The notes below the pieces were generated by a model, which searched no databases, was not told where the DNA came from, and was given only the letters and a program-made list of their open reading frames with translations. A stretch of DNA of 64,000 bases, from positions 1-64,000 of the forward strand of contig JBGAUT010000006.1 of assembly GCA_044228505.1 (NCBI GenBank), given 5' to 3'. The DNA comes from JAEUKA01 sp044228505 (GTDB lineage Bacteria > Myxococcota_A > Polyangia > Palsa-1104 > JAEUJZ01). Shown in pieces: positions 54,645 through 64,000 of the stretch; position 1 is the first letter of the stretch; each line of letters opens with the position of its first letter. A program made the translations under genes and the position numbers.

Positions 54645-57464
54645 CTATCCGCCGAGATCACTTAGCAGCGGGGCCAGATCGTCGTGGAGTCTCATCCGTA
54701 GTCGTCCCGAGAGTTGGCTGGCCTCTCGCAGTGCCGCTCGACCCGGCCCAACCTTGCGCCGCTCAACCAGTAGCTTACCGAAAGCAGCCAGCCCTTGGGC
54801 CAGTTCAATCTGGTCCCCGTCTTCCCGCAGCAGGGCCACCGAGCGTTTGAGATAGTCCCACGCTGGATGTTCTCCCTCGACCGTCTCGTCGAACAGTGTC
54901 GAAGCATGGATCTCACCGAGTGAAAGCAAGCTTCGCGCAATCAATCCACGCAGTCCCGATTGCTGGGCGCGCTCCAGTGCTCGCGAACACAGGTCGAGCG
55001 CCTTCTGTTTATCACCCCGTCGCAAATTGATGAGCCCGAGTAGTCGCTTGCTTTCAGCCAAGCCGCGATGATCAAGCAGTCGCAGCGCCAGATCCTTGGC
55101 TTGAATGAGCCGTGACTCGGCCTCACTCAGCAGTCCGTCTCGAAGCAGCGCGTCTCCGAGGAAGCACAGCAGGGTTAGCTGTTCCTTCGATGGACCTTCG
55201 CGTTCACACAGGGGTAGGGCATCCTCGAACCGAGCTCGGGCCGCCGTCACATTGCCGCGTGCCAAATCGATGCTGCCGAGCGCCGTCATCGCGGCCGCAG
55301 CCAGCAGCGGATCGTCTTCATGTTTGCGCAGCGCTTCGTCGAAACAGCTCATCGCAGCATCCAGTGCGCCGCGTTGATATTCGACCTGTCCAACGTGAAG
55401 CAGCGACTGCGCGACTTTCTTTCGGTCGAGTAGCCGCCGTCGCATTTCCAGCGCTTGGGCGAGCCGATCCATGCCGTCAGAGGTCTTGCCCAGCCAGACC
55501 AGCGCCTGACCTTCCTCATCCAGCGCGTCGGCAATGCCCACTTGATCTTGCATTTGCTGAAACAGCCCGAGTGACTGCTGAATCAGCCCAAGTGCCCGCG
55601 CTGGATCCTGCGCGACGATGCGGCCCATTTCCAAGAATGCCTGCGCTCGCTGCCGACGCGACGCCAGCACAAACGACAGCCGCACCACCTTTTCCCACGC
55701 CGACATCGACGACTCAAGGTCACCAAGCTGGGACAGCACACGTCCGAGCTTTTGCCACAGACGCAGCCGCTCCGCGAGGTGTTCCGACGACAAACAGGCC
55801 AGCCCACGCAGTAGCAGCCGTGGCGCTCGTCCGGTCGCTCCGTGGGTCACGGATAGCTCAGCGGCGCGCAGATACGCTTGCGCGGCGAGCAGACCTTCCC
55901 CGGCTCGTTCGCAGTGACGGCCAATCCGTTGCTGGATATCTTCGCGATCGCTATCGGGTTGTAGCTGTAGAAACTGCGCCAACAGCAGGTGGTAGCGACG
56001 TTTCCGTTCCGGATCGACCTGCTCGTAGATGGTTTTTTGCCACGGCGCGTAGGCGAACCGCAGCTCTCGTTCGACGCCGAGCTGGCTCGTCGGAACCGCC
56101 ATCAGCACGCCTTGACCAATGAGCTGTTCGAGCAGCTCGCTTAGCTCCGCCAGGCGCTCGGCATCGCCATCTTGGACATCGACCAGCCGTGGACCATCGA
56201 TGTCTCCTTCGCCTGCTTCAGTGAGCCCGCTCGCCTCACAACGGGTGAGGGTCAGGATCGAGCCGAGATGAAAGTTCTCGCCAGCGACCGCCGCCTGTTC
56301 GAGTAGTCGCCGAGAGCTTTCGGCCATCGCCAGTAGGCGCGCTTCGACGACACCGGGAAGCGACGATGGCAGCTCTACTTCCGATAGACGTACTTCATCC
56401 CACACTGGTACGAGCGAGCGCTCGCCATCGCCTGGCTGCCACGACAGCACCTGCGTTTCGACGAGAAGACGTAACAGCTCGACCATTGCCCTCGGGGTGC
56501 TTTCGGAAAAGCGCTCGCATAGATCAACCACCCATGGTGGCAGCTCTTCGGTTTCGGCCCCGACAATCGACGCAATCAGATGTAGCTTTTCGTCGCTGGT
56601 AAGTGGACATAGCTGCATCCGCAGCGGTGGTGAACTGGTTGCGCCAAAATCGGGAAACGTCTCGACGAAATCGGGTCGCGCTGCCAGACCGAGGACCACC
56701 GGAAGATCCGACAGTCCGTCGAGAAGGTAGTTTACTAAGTTGACCGTCTCAGGGCTGGCTTGATCCATGTCATCGATCAAGATCAAAAGCGGTCCGCGTC
56801 GAGCATCGGCGACGAAAAATCGCTTGATCGCCGAGTACATGCGCGCCTCGCTGCGAACCCCAAGACCGGGATTTGCGGACGACTGCGGCGAGCTATCTGG
56901 AAACGGAATCCCGAGCAGCTCGCCCAGCACATGTGCGACTTCGGTGGCCCGCACGGCTGGTAGCAACACGCGGCACAGCCGGAGCAGCTTGTCGCGAGCC
57001 GCCCCAATTTCTTCGCTCTGCTTCAGATCGCAGCGCCGTCGAATCAACTCGATGAACACCGCCAGCGGGGCAGCTCCTTCACCAGGTACCGCTGCCATAA
57101 GCACCCGATCGGGAGAAACCGCGAAATACGCAGAGGCCGCCCGTCGCAGCTCTGCGAGCAGTCGTGTCTTGCCGAGCCCAGTCGCTGCGAGCAACACAAA
57201 GCTACGCAGGCTGTGCGACTTGATGCTCTGTTCGATACAACCCAGAAGCTTGCCGAGTTCTTCTTTGCGACCGCAGAACGGAACCTCTGTATCGGTCGAA
57301 TCCGGTTGAAGCAGATCTTCCTCGGACAGCGTGAGATGCGGTCCCGTCTCATCACCAGCCAAAATTTGCGCATCGAGCCGAGGTAGCAGCGTCGTGCGGC
57401 AGCTTCCACAGATCTCGGTTCCGTCTGTGACAGGGGCGTGACAACTGAGACAGCGAGCAGACAT
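54645..57464 (-). CDS. Zinc-ribbon/AAA/TPR protein
   Basis: A 939-residue protein in three parts. A small zinc ribbon at the N-terminus (Cys5, Cys8, Cys19, Cys22 in CLSC...CGSC) comes first. A STAND-like AAA_16 ATPase follows (Walker A AATGLGKT, residues 93-100, and Walker B LLILIDDMDQ about residue 225). From about residue 530 to the end there are a dozen or so TPR-type helical pairs (for example LLHVGQVEYQRGALDAAMSCFDEALRKHE). This layout resembles the ATPase/TPR half of Myxococcota Ser/Thr kinase-like or adenylate cyclase-linked regulators, but no effector domain is present. It is divergent from the AI-2E gene. Confidence 0.88.
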   Translation of the reverse strand: MSARCLSCHAPVTDGTEICGSCRTTLLPRLDAQILAGDETGPHLTLSEEDLLQPDSTDTEVPFCGRKEELGKLLGCIEQSIKSHSLRSFVLLAATGLGKTRLLAELRRAASAYFAVSPDRVLMAAVPGEGAAPLAVFIELIRRRCDLKQSEEIGAARDKLLRLCRVLLPAVRATEVAHVLGELLGIPFPDSSPQSSANPGLGVRSEARMYSAIKRFFVADARRGPLLILIDDMDQASPETVNLVNYLLDGLSDLPVVLGLAARPDFVETFPDFGATSSPPLRMQLCPLTSDEKLHLIASIVGAETEELPPWVVDLCERFSESTPRAMVELLRLLVETQVLSWQPGDGERSLVPVWDEVRLSEVELPSSLPGVVEARLLAMAESSRRLLEQAAVAGENFHLGSILTLTRCEASGLTEAGEGDIDGPRLVDVQDGDAERLAELSELLEQLIGQGVLMAVPTSQLGVERELRFAYAPWQKTIYEQVDPERKRRYHLLLAQFLQLQPDSDREDIQQRIGRHCERAGEGLLAAQAYLRAAELSVTHGATGRAPRLLLRGLACLSSEHLAERLRLWQKLGRVLSQLGDLESSMSAWEKVVRLSFVLASRRQRAQAFLEMGRIVAQDPARALGLIQQSLGLFQQMQDQVGIADALDEEGQALVWLGKTSDGMDRLAQALEMRRRLLDRKKVAQSLLHVGQVEYQRGALDAAMSCFDEALRKHEDDPLLAAAAMTALGSIDLARGNVTAARARFEDALPLCEREGPSKEQLTLLCFLGDALLRDGLLSEAESRLIQAKDLALRLLDHRGLAESKRLLGLINLRRGDKQKALDLCSRALERAQQSGLRGLIARSLLSLGEIHASTLFDETVEGEHPAWDYLKRSVALLREDGDQIELAQGLAAFGKLLVERRKVGPGRAALREASQLSGRLRMRLHDDLAPLLSDLGG

Positions 57465-57576
57465 CGCCCGCTTTTAGCGCGGTATTGGAAGCATCCGCAA
57501 GCCTTCCGACGATCACTGCCCATGCTCTGAGAAACCTCGGCACGTCGACCACAGCCGCGATAATGTGTGAAAAAAC

Positions 57577-58680
57577 ATGAGCAACGAACCGACCACCGAA
57601 CATAGACGGTCGCGACTTGCCACCTACAATCAGGTTGCGCTTGCCACGGCCGCGACGTTGGCACTTTGCTATTACGGTCGGCTGGTTCTGTTTCCGATCC
57701 TGCTTGGGGTGACGGTCGCCCTGGTGTTGGCACCGCTCGTCGATCGGTTGGCACGTTGGAGAGTGCCGAGGCCGCTGAGTGCGCTCGTATTGATCACCGT
57801 CACGCTCTCAGTGATGTACGCGGTGACCCACCTGATGTACAACTTGGTCATCCAGTTTCTCGACGAGCTGCCCGCGCATTCCTCCCAAATAGAGGCATTC
57901 CTCGACGGCATCCGCAAACGGCTGGATCACCTGCTGAGTTCGACCCGGCTGTTCAGCGTGCCATCGGAGCAGAGCGTCTCCGTTCATCAACCGGTCGACT
58001 GGCCCAAGCTGGTCATCGGTGGCGCGAACTCACTCGGTGAATTCCTGTTTATTACCTCGTTTGTGCCGTTTATTACCTACTTCCTCCTCACCTGGCAGGA
58101 GCACCTGTACCGAGCCTCGGTGCGGTTGTTTGCGCTCGATCGGCGGAGCGAGGCGGAACGGACGCTCGGCCAAATTGCGGCCATGTTTCGCAGCGTGCTG
58201 GTCGGAAACCTGCTGGTGGGTCTGCTGATGGGCCTGCTCAGCTCGGTGTTGTTCGCGTGGGTGCGGGTGCCGTACTTCTACGTCCTCGGGATGCTCAGCG
58301 GAATGCTCAGCATGGTGCCGTACCTGGGCGTGGTGCTGGCGCTTTTGCCACCGCTGCTGATGGGCATTGGCAAGCTGAGCGGAACCGGAATGTTGGTCTT
58401 GGGGCTCGGCGTGTTGATGCTGCACCTGTTGGCGATCAACCTCCTTGTGCCGAAGCTCATCGGGCAGCGCGTGCAGCTAAACCCGCTGGCGGCAACGCTG
58501 TCACTGTTGCTGTGGGGCGTGCTGTGGGGTGGGGTGGGCTTGATCCTGGCGGTGCCGATTGCTGCGGCGATAAAGATTGTCTGCGATCACATCGAGTCCC
58601 TGCGCTCGCTTGGGGCCTGGCTGGGCGATGATCTCGACGGGCATCATCGGCACGGGTCGAGCAGTGAGCCTTCGGCTTGA
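57577..58680 (+). CDS. AI-2E transporter family (PerM-like) membrane protein
   Basis: A 367-residue protein with about eight helices. It has VALVLAPLVDRLARWRVPRPLSAL at the N-terminus and the conserved GMLSGMLSMVPYLGVVLALLPP in the C-terminal half. The family name comes from TqsA; many members export other small molecules or ions, so the substrate is open. The gene is divergent from the AAA/TPR gene, and the HtrA gene begins 32 bases after its stop. Confidence 0.88.
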   Translation: MSNEPTTEHRRSRLATYNQVALATAATLALCYYGRLVLFPILLGVTVALVLAPLVDRLARWRVPRPLSALVLITVTLSVMYAVTHLMYNLVIQFLDELPAHSSQIEAFLDGIRKRLDHLLSSTRLFSVPSEQSVSVHQPVDWPKLVIGGANSLGEFLFITSFVPFITYFLLTWQEHLYRASVRLFALDRRSEAERTLGQIAAMFRSVLVGNLLVGLLMGLLSSVLFAWVRVPYFYVLGMLSGMLSMVPYLGVVLALLPPLLMGIGKLSGTGMLVLGLGVLMLHLLAINLLVPKLIGQRVQLNPLAATLSLLLWGVLWGGVGLILAVPIAAAIKIVCDHIESLRSLGAWLGDDLDGHHRHGSSSEPSA

Positions 58681-58712
58681 CAGCGGCGGCGGCTCGCCAA
58701 AGCTTATCTGAC

Positions 58713-60155
58713 ATGCGCACGCGCCTACGGCCTGCTTTCTGTGCTGTTTCGGTTTTGCTGACCACGTTGCTTTGGGGCCCAACGTCCGGCTGTAGCCGGG
58801 GGCAGCCATCGAGCGTGGCCACCTCGACACCCAAGAACAGGGTTGCGCCGACTTTGCCTCCGCCCACCATGCAGCCAGCACTTGGTGCTGAGCCGGCAGT
58901 GGCGAGCTTACCGGCGGCACTTACCCCCAATCAGCAGAGTCGTCGTACGCCTGTGGTCGATGCGGTTCAGCGCACGGGGCCATCGGTGGTTTCGATCTTT
59001 ACGGAGCAAAAGCCGCAGTACAACCCGTTCGGCTTCTTCGGGCTGCAAGAAGATGACGATAGCGGTCGAACTTCGCTCGGTTCGGGCGTAATTGTCGATC
59101 CACGGGGCCTGGTCGTGACCAATGAACATGTCGTGGCCGGGGCGGCTCGCATTCGAGTGCTCCTAGCCGATGGTCGTGAGCTACCGGCTACGCTGGTTGG
59201 GGCCGATCAGTCGTTCGACCTCGCGGTGCTCCAGATCGAGTCGGGAGGCAAAGACGGCAAGGGTGGCAAAGAGTTAAAAGACCTGCCCTCCCTGCGCATT
59301 GGTACCGCCAACGATCTGATGATTGGCGAGACGGTGATCGCGATTGGTAACCCGTTTGGTCTGTCGCACACCGTAACCTCAGGGGTGATCTCGGCGGTGC
59401 ATCGGGTGGTTCGCGCCAAAAACCGTACCTACGAGGACTTCATCCAAATCGATGCGCAGATCAATCCGGGCAACTCCGGCGGACCGCTGCTGAATGTCAA
59501 CGGTGAGCTGATCGGCATCAACACGGCGGTTCACTCCGGCGGTCCCGGCATTGGCTTCGCGATTCCCATCGACCGCGCCCGCACCATCGTCAACGACCTG
59601 CTCCAGTTTGGCCGGGTGCGCTACGGCTTTGTCGGGTTGCGAGTCGCGCAAGTTCAAGAGCGCCGTCGTTCGGCCACCGGAGTGGTCGTCACCGAAGTCG
59701 ATGCCGGCAGTCCCGCCGAAAAAGCCGGGATTCAGCCGGGCGATGTCGTGACGCACTTGGGCGATGAGGCCACCGTTTCGGTCGAGCGCTTCTGGGACCG
59801 AGTCCACCGTATCCTTGCTGGCGAGGATGTCCGCGTCCGACTCATCCGTGGCGAAGTCACCCTGCGCACGACGCCGATTGACCCCAAGGAAATGTCACAG
59901 CGCGCCCGCAAGCGGCTCGGGCTCGAAGTGGTCGATGCCCAAGGACGGGCCGCCCTGGTGCAAAGGGTCAATCAGGGGTCGACCTCCGATCGCATTGGCT
60001 TCCAGCCCGGCGATGCCATCTTGCAGATTGGGGCGCGGCAGGTGCGCTCGGCGAGTGAGTTCTACGCGGCGCTTGGTGAGATCCGTCCCGGCACTGACAC
60101 CGTGATGCTCGTCTTCCGTGGCCAAGCTTCGTACTACGTCACCGTGCCATTCTAG
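58713..60155 (+). CDS. HtrA/DegP-type serine protease, lipoprotein
   Basis: About 480 residues. A signal peptide ends in a lipobox SGC (near residue 27: LWGPTSGCSRG), then a Pro-rich linker, a trypsin-like domain and two PDZ domains. The triad is His in VVTNEHVVAG, Asp in SFDLAVLQI and Ser in NPGNSGGPLLN. PDZ1 is at about 315-405 (SPAEKAGIQPGDVV), PDZ2 at about 420-480 (GFQPGDAILQIG). It is a periplasmic protease/chaperone, unusual in being lipidated. Start at ATG 58713; an in-frame TTG at 58677 overlaps the AI-2E stop and is less likely. Confidence 0.93.
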   Translation: MRTRLRPAFCAVSVLLTTLLWGPTSGCSRGQPSSVATSTPKNRVAPTLPPPTMQPALGAEPAVASLPAALTPNQQSRRTPVVDAVQRTGPSVVSIFTEQKPQYNPFGFFGLQEDDDSGRTSLGSGVIVDPRGLVVTNEHVVAGAARIRVLLADGRELPATLVGADQSFDLAVLQIESGGKDGKGGKELKDLPSLRIGTANDLMIGETVIAIGNPFGLSHTVTSGVISAVHRVVRAKNRTYEDFIQIDAQINPGNSGGPLLNVNGELIGINTAVHSGGPGIGFAIPIDRARTIVNDLLQFGRVRYGFVGLRVAQVQERRRSATGVVVTEVDAGSPAEKAGIQPGDVVTHLGDEATVSVERFWDRVHRILAGEDVRVRLIRGEVTLRTTPIDPKEMSQRARKRLGLEVVDAQGRAALVQRVNQGSTSDRIGFQPGDAILQIGARQVRSASEFYAALGEIRPGTDTVMLVFRGQASYYVTVPF

Positions 60156-60395
60156 GACCACCCGGTGAGAGAGCAGCCACGCCGAGGTGACAGGCGATCT
60201 TCTGAGTGGGAAGCGGGGACCGAGGGGGCTCATTTGTCCGGCCATTCCCCCTAGATGGCGGTGGCTTCGGCGTGGGATGATGGGCGGCACCCTGCGAAGG
60301 TTGTGCGCGCACTGGGCTCATGGGCGAATTCCCAGACCGACCGCATAGATCGGTCCGCGAGCCGCTGCGTTTGTCGGGGAAGCTTGGAGTAAAGC

Positions 60396-63300
60396 ATGCG
60401 ATCGAAACGACCCACAAAGACGCTGCCCGCCACGTTGGCCTGCCTGATTCTATCCACGACCTCGTTTTGCGACCCACCGAAGCCGCCCGCCAAACCAACG
60501 GTGATCGAGCCGGTGGCTCCCACAGCCCCGACACCTGCCACAGCGGCCGAAGCGACGCCACCACTGGCCAGTGACAAGGTGCTCGCCAAGGCTCCGCCTG
60601 ACGCGCCGGGTACTCCGGAGGCTCCGCCGGTCGATAGCGGTCCGGCTGGTCCCAAACCACCGCTGCCGCCGGTTCCCGCAGAGCTTGCACCGACTGCCTC
60701 GCCTCGGTTGTCTGGATTTAGCGCTGCCGACGTCGTCAAGACCAAGGTCGAGAGCTTCTTTCAAGGCAAGGTGGGTCGGCGCATCCACATCCAGACCGAC
60801 AAGCCGCTCTATAAGCCCGGCGAGACCGTGTGGGTACGAGTGTGGGATGTCACGACCCGCGCCCTGTCCGGTCAACACCAAAGCCAAGGCATGCACGTCG
60901 AGCTGTTAAACCCGCGTGGGGCCCAGGTCGCCAAGCGCAAGGTTCGTGAAAACGCTGGGGCCGGTCAGACCGACTTCGCACTCGATGCGGGCATTGTCGG
61001 CGGTGAGTACAAGCTCAAGGTCAAGACCTTCGACGGCGTACAGGAAGAGCGGCCGCTCATCGTCTCGACCTATGACCCGCCCAAGCTCAAGCTCAAGCTC
61101 GAGTTCGTGCGCAAGGCCTATGGTCCCGGCGATGAGGTGAGCGCGACGATTGCGGTCAAGCGCAACACCGGCGAGCCGCTGCGCAACCACGGGCTGACTG
61201 CCACGGTGATGCTCGATGGACAGGCGCTGCCGCAGGTGCAGCTCCGCACCGATGAAGAAGGCGAAGGGCTCGTGCGCTTTGTGCTGCCGAATGAAATCAG
61301 CATGGGCGATGGGCTGCTCACCGTGATGGCCGATGACAGCGGCATCACCGAGTCGATCGCCAAGCGGGTACCGATCGTCGTCAAGAAGCTTCAGCTTGCG
61401 CTGTACCCGGAGGGTGGCGATCTGGTCTACGGGCTGCCGGGTCGGGTCTACTTCGAGGCCAAGAATCCACTTGGGAAGCCAGCCGATATCTCCGGGCGCA
61501 TCCTCGATGAAAACGACCAGACGATGGCGTCGTTCGAGAGCGTCCGCGATGGCCTGGGTCGGGTCGACTTTACGCCGCAGCCGGGACATCGCTACACCGT
61601 CTCGGTCGATCAGCCGGTGGGCATCGTCGATCGCTTCGTGCTGCCGACCCCGCAAGAGCAAGGCTGCGTGGTCCGTAGCATCGACGACCTAGACGGACAG
61701 CTTACGGCGACGCGGGTGAGCGTGCGCTGTACCGAGCGTCGCAAGGTCGTGGTCGCGGCGACGATGCGAGAAACCCTGCTTGATGTCGCGGCGGTGGAAG
61801 CCGATCGCGAACCAGCCGTGGTCTATCTGGAGCCGCGTGGTCAAGGCTCGGAAGCGATGGGTCGGACCCAGGGCGCGGTGCGGGTGACGGTGTTCGATGA
61901 GTCGTATCTGCCCCTGGCCGAACGGCTCGTCTATCGGCAGCGTCGCTCGCGGCTGCAAGTGCAGGTGACGCCACAGAAGAAGAGCTTTGTGCCTCGCGAA
62001 AAGGTCACCCTTGATGTGACGACGCGAGACACGCTCGGCAATCCGGTGCCGGCGGACTTGGCGCTGTCGATTGTCGACGATACGGTGCTGAGCTTTGCCG
62101 ATGACAAGACCGGCAACATGCTCAGCCGCCTGTACCTAGAGCCGGAGCTAACGGGCAAGGTCGAGGAGCCGAACTTTTACTTCGACCTATCGGAAAAGAA
62201 GAGCGCGATGGCGCTCGACCTGCTGATGGGAACCCGAGGCTATCGACGCTTTGAGTGGCGACCTGTGCTCGGTGGGCTGTTGGCGCAAGCCAAGACCCGG
62301 GCGACCGAGGGCAATGCCCAAGCGGTGGCAAGCTTTGGCGATCTGCGCAAGGGCAGCCGCACGCTTCCCGTTTTGCCGCCTGCGGACAAGGCCAAGGACG
62401 AGCAGAAGCTGGTGCTGGCCAAGGCAGAGAAACCAGAAGCTAAGCCTGCGACGGTTGCGGCCAGTGTGACGAAGGCACAACCGAGAGCTGATGCACCGAG
62501 GCCGGCCGCCGGGCTGGGTATGGTTGCTGCCGCGCCACGAATGGCGGGAGCGGGAGGCGGGATGATGGCACCGGGCAAGGCTGCCCATGTACGGCAAGCG
62601 GCCCGCGAGATGGAAGATTCGGTGGCGGTGCCAAGAGCCGAAGAGGCGATGGCTGCTCCCAGGGCAATGAAGGCCGATATGGACCGGGTTGCCGCCGAGC
62701 CGGCCATGAAAAAGAAGATGGCTGGGCCGATGGGTCGGGCGGCGATGGACGACGGGGACATGCTTCTTGGTGGTGGCGATGACATCGGTGGGGGCCGTGC
62801 CTTTGATAAGCGACCGGCACGGGACATGGTGTTCCGGCCAAGACCGCGTCCAGTCGAGCCGTGGGCCCCAGTGCGGGTGTTCCCGGTGCCGAGCTATCAG
62901 CCGGACTACACCGGTCCGCGCACCGACTTCCGTGAGACGGTGTTTTGGAGCCCGGCGGTCCAGACCGGTCAGGACGGCAAGGCGCAGGTGTCGTTCTTCC
63001 TGTCCGATGCGGTCACGAGCTTCCGTGTCCAGACCGAGGCGATCGGTGGTGGTGCCGCAGGTCGAGACGAGACGGTGGTCAAGTCGAGCCTGCCGTTTAG
63101 CATGGCCGTCAAGCTCCCCGTCGAAGTAAGCGAAGGCGATCGGATCGCCCTGCCGCTGATTCTGTCGAACGAGCGTGATCGGGCGGTACAGGTCAATCTC
63201 TCGGCGCAGTTTGGTAACTTGCTCAAGCTGGATCGTCCCGTCGAGCGGTCGCAAGGGTCGCTCGCTCCGATGGCGCGTGATGCGCTGTTCTATCCGCTCA

Positions 63301-64000
63301 CCGTCACCGGCAAAAAGGGCAAGACCGAGGTTCGCTTCGTCGCCGATGCCAGCGGCCTGCGTGATGAGTTCGTGCGCGAAATCTCGGTGGCCCCGCGTGG
63401 CTTCCCGCAGACCGTTTCGAAGTCGGGACGACTCAAGGACGCCGCGACGCATGAGCTGGAGCTGGCTGGGCTGATGGACGGCACGGCGGATGCGAGCCTC
63501 AAGATCTATGTCAGCCAGGTATCGACGCTGATCGCAGGACTCGACGGCATGCTGAGTGAGCCTGGTGGCTGTTTCGAGCAGGCTTCGAGCACCAACTACC
63601 CGAACGTCATGATCCTGCGCTACCTAAAGACCGCACAGATTGCGGCTCCTCGGGTGACCTCTCGGGCGAATGCCTTGCTTGGCAGTGGCTACAAGCTACT
63701 CACCGGGTACGAGACGCCGACCAAGGGCTACGAGTGGTTTGGCTCGACACCGGGTCACGAAGCGCTGACCGCCTACGGACTCGTCGAATTTAGCGACATG
63801 AAGCAGGTCTTCCCAGAGGTGAGCGGCGCGATGATCAAGCGCACGGCGGACTGGCTGCATGGACGACGCGATGGCAAAGGCGGCTTCTCGCGTGATCCGA
63901 AGTCGCTCGATAGCTTCGGCTCGGCCAGCAAGGCGGTGACCGACGCCTACATCACCTACAGCGTGAGCGAAGCCAAGCAGGGCGGGTTCGAGCGCGAGCT
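60396..64000 (+). CDS. Bacterial alpha-2-macroglobulin, thioester type (runs off the window)
   Basis: An open frame of about 1200 codons with no stop before the window end. A signal peptide with possible lipobox (TSFC, Cys19 to 21 region) is followed by a Pro/Ala linker, then MG domains (HIQTDKPLYKPGETVWVRVW is the classic MG opening). A Met/Ala/Lys-rich segment at about residues 700-800 sits where the protease bait region of human A2M lies, just before the A2M core (DFRETVFWSPAVQTGQDGKAQVSFFLSD). The thioester motif GGCFEQ follows, Cys1059 to Gln1062. It traps proteases in the periplasm. GGAG lies upstream of the ATG. The 3' end lies beyond 64000. Confidence 0.95.
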   Translation, partial: MRSKRPTKTLPATLACLILSTTSFCDPPKPPAKPTVIEPVAPTAPTPATAAEATPPLASDKVLAKAPPDAPGTPEAPPVDSGPAGPKPPLPPVPAELAPTASPRLSGFSAADVVKTKVESFFQGKVGRRIHIQTDKPLYKPGETVWVRVWDVTTRALSGQHQSQGMHVELLNPRGAQVAKRKVRENAGAGQTDFALDAGIVGGEYKLKVKTFDGVQEERPLIVSTYDPPKLKLKLEFVRKAYGPGDEVSATIAVKRNTGEPLRNHGLTATVMLDGQALPQVQLRTDEEGEGLVRFVLPNEISMGDGLLTVMADDSGITESIAKRVPIVVKKLQLALYPEGGDLVYGLPGRVYFEAKNPLGKPADISGRILDENDQTMASFESVRDGLGRVDFTPQPGHRYTVSVDQPVGIVDRFVLPTPQEQGCVVRSIDDLDGQLTATRVSVRCTERRKVVVAATMRETLLDVAAVEADREPAVVYLEPRGQGSEAMGRTQGAVRVTVFDESYLPLAERLVYRQRRSRLQVQVTPQKKSFVPREKVTLDVTTRDTLGNPVPADLALSIVDDTVLSFADDKTGNMLSRLYLEPELTGKVEEPNFYFDLSEKKSAMALDLLMGTRGYRRFEWRPVLGGLLAQAKTRATEGNAQAVASFGDLRKGSRTLPVLPPADKAKDEQKLVLAKAEKPEAKPATVAASVTKAQPRADAPRPAAGLGMVAAAPRMAGAGGGMMAPGKAAHVRQAAREMEDSVAVPRAEEAMAAPRAMKADMDRVAAEPAMKKKMAGPMGRAAMDDGDMLLGGGDDIGGGRAFDKRPARDMVFRPRPRPVEPWAPVRVFPVPSYQPDYTGPRTDFRETVFWSPAVQTGQDGKAQVSFFLSDAVTSFRVQTEAIGGGAAGRDETVVKSSLPFSMAVKLPVEVSEGDRIALPLILSNERDRAVQVNLSAQFGNLLKLDRPVERSQGSLAPMARDALFYPLTVTGKKGKTEVRFVADASGLRDEFVREISVAPRGFPQTVSKSGRLKDAATHELELAGLMDGTADASLKIYVSQVSTLIAGLDGMLSEPGGCFEQASSTNYPNVMILRYLKTAQIAAPRVTSRANALLGSGYKLLTGYETPTKGYEWFGSTPGHEALTAYGLVEFSDMKQVFPEVSGAMIKRTADWLHGRRDGKGGFSRDPKSLDSFGSASKAVTDAYITYSVSEAKQGGFERE

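Noticed and set aside
60251..60745. Reverse-strand frame of 164 codons at the A2M start
   Set aside because: Gly/Ser/Ala-rich composition is a shadow of the Pro/Ala linker of the forward A2M gene; no ribosome-binding site or motif.
62187..63452. Reverse-strand frame of 421 codons inside the A2M gene
   Set aside because: It is opposite a clear MG/thioester protein; composition is Arg/His/Ser rich and shows no domain.

Overview
The window reads as a chromosomal segment of a high-GC, aerobic Gram-negative bacterium, most likely Myxococcota (former Deltaproteobacteria). Support for this is the ferrochelatase with an internal cysteine cluster, the many lipobox proteins with no clear family, the FHA-GAF-class III cyclase protein, the Cys-rich lipoproteins, an exported TldD-type protein, a long zinc-ribbon/AAA/TPR protein and a thioester alpha-2-macroglobulin. 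I saw no tRNA, insertion sequence, prophage or CRISPR array. The placement rests on gene content only.

Layout. 1-320: the 3' end of a 23S rRNA gene, a 5S rRNA gene and a strong rrn terminator. 0.4-10.7 kb: isochorismatase-like enzyme, lipoprotein, thioredoxin-like ferredoxin, heme A synthesis (ctaA-ctaB, coupled through a TTG start), an outer-membrane barrel candidate with a Cys-rich lipoprotein, an FHA/GAF/cyclase, ferrochelatase and a decaprenyl-phosphate phosphoribosyltransferase-like UbiA enzyme. 10.7-16.9 kb: nitroreductase, lipoproteins, phosphoesterase, a MobB protein fused in frame to a helical tail, a CBM9-like lipoprotein, a GST, and an intergenic region with degenerate repeats, a 114-nt hairpin and a 50-residue arginine-rich protein. 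16.9-23.6 kb: a 1188-residue HEAT-like protein, a YgfK/DPD-like Fe-S flavoprotein and a DUF1624-type acyltransferase. 23.6-29.9 kb: xerC-hslV-hslU operon, a small lipoprotein, a DUF4105/Lnb-like protein and a VanW protein. 29.9-41.1 kb: valS, exported TldD-like protein, M18 aminopeptidase, GH57 plus DUF4912, ribF and a TMEM43 homologue. 41.3-47.6 kb: small orphan, coaE, Cys-rich lipoprotein, ndk, RidA, alpha/beta hydrolase and ppdK. 47.7-53.8 kb: five-gene group 3b NiFe-hydrogenase operon (with an embedded cyclic-nucleotide-fold protein) running into glmM. 53.8-64.0 kb: YdcF-like protein, zinc-ribbon/AAA/TPR protein, AI-2E-type permease, HtrA-type lipoprotein protease and an incomplete alpha-2-macroglobulin running off the window.

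How the genes work together. CtaA, CtaB and HemH supply heme A and heme for an aa3-type oxidase encoded elsewhere. HslVU is a proteasome-like ATP-dependent protease. The hydrogenase couples H2 to NAD(P)H, but no hyp maturation genes are in the window. The envelope part is heavy: at least eight predicted lipoproteins, an Lnb-like candidate acyltransferase, VanW, HtrA and alpha-2-macroglobulin. The best leads for unknown biology are the MobB fusion with a perfect internal ribosome-binding site, the tiny arginine-rich protein ending inside a large hairpin, the HEAT/Fe-S flavoprotein pair and the degenerate cyclic-nucleotide fold inside the hydrogenase operon.
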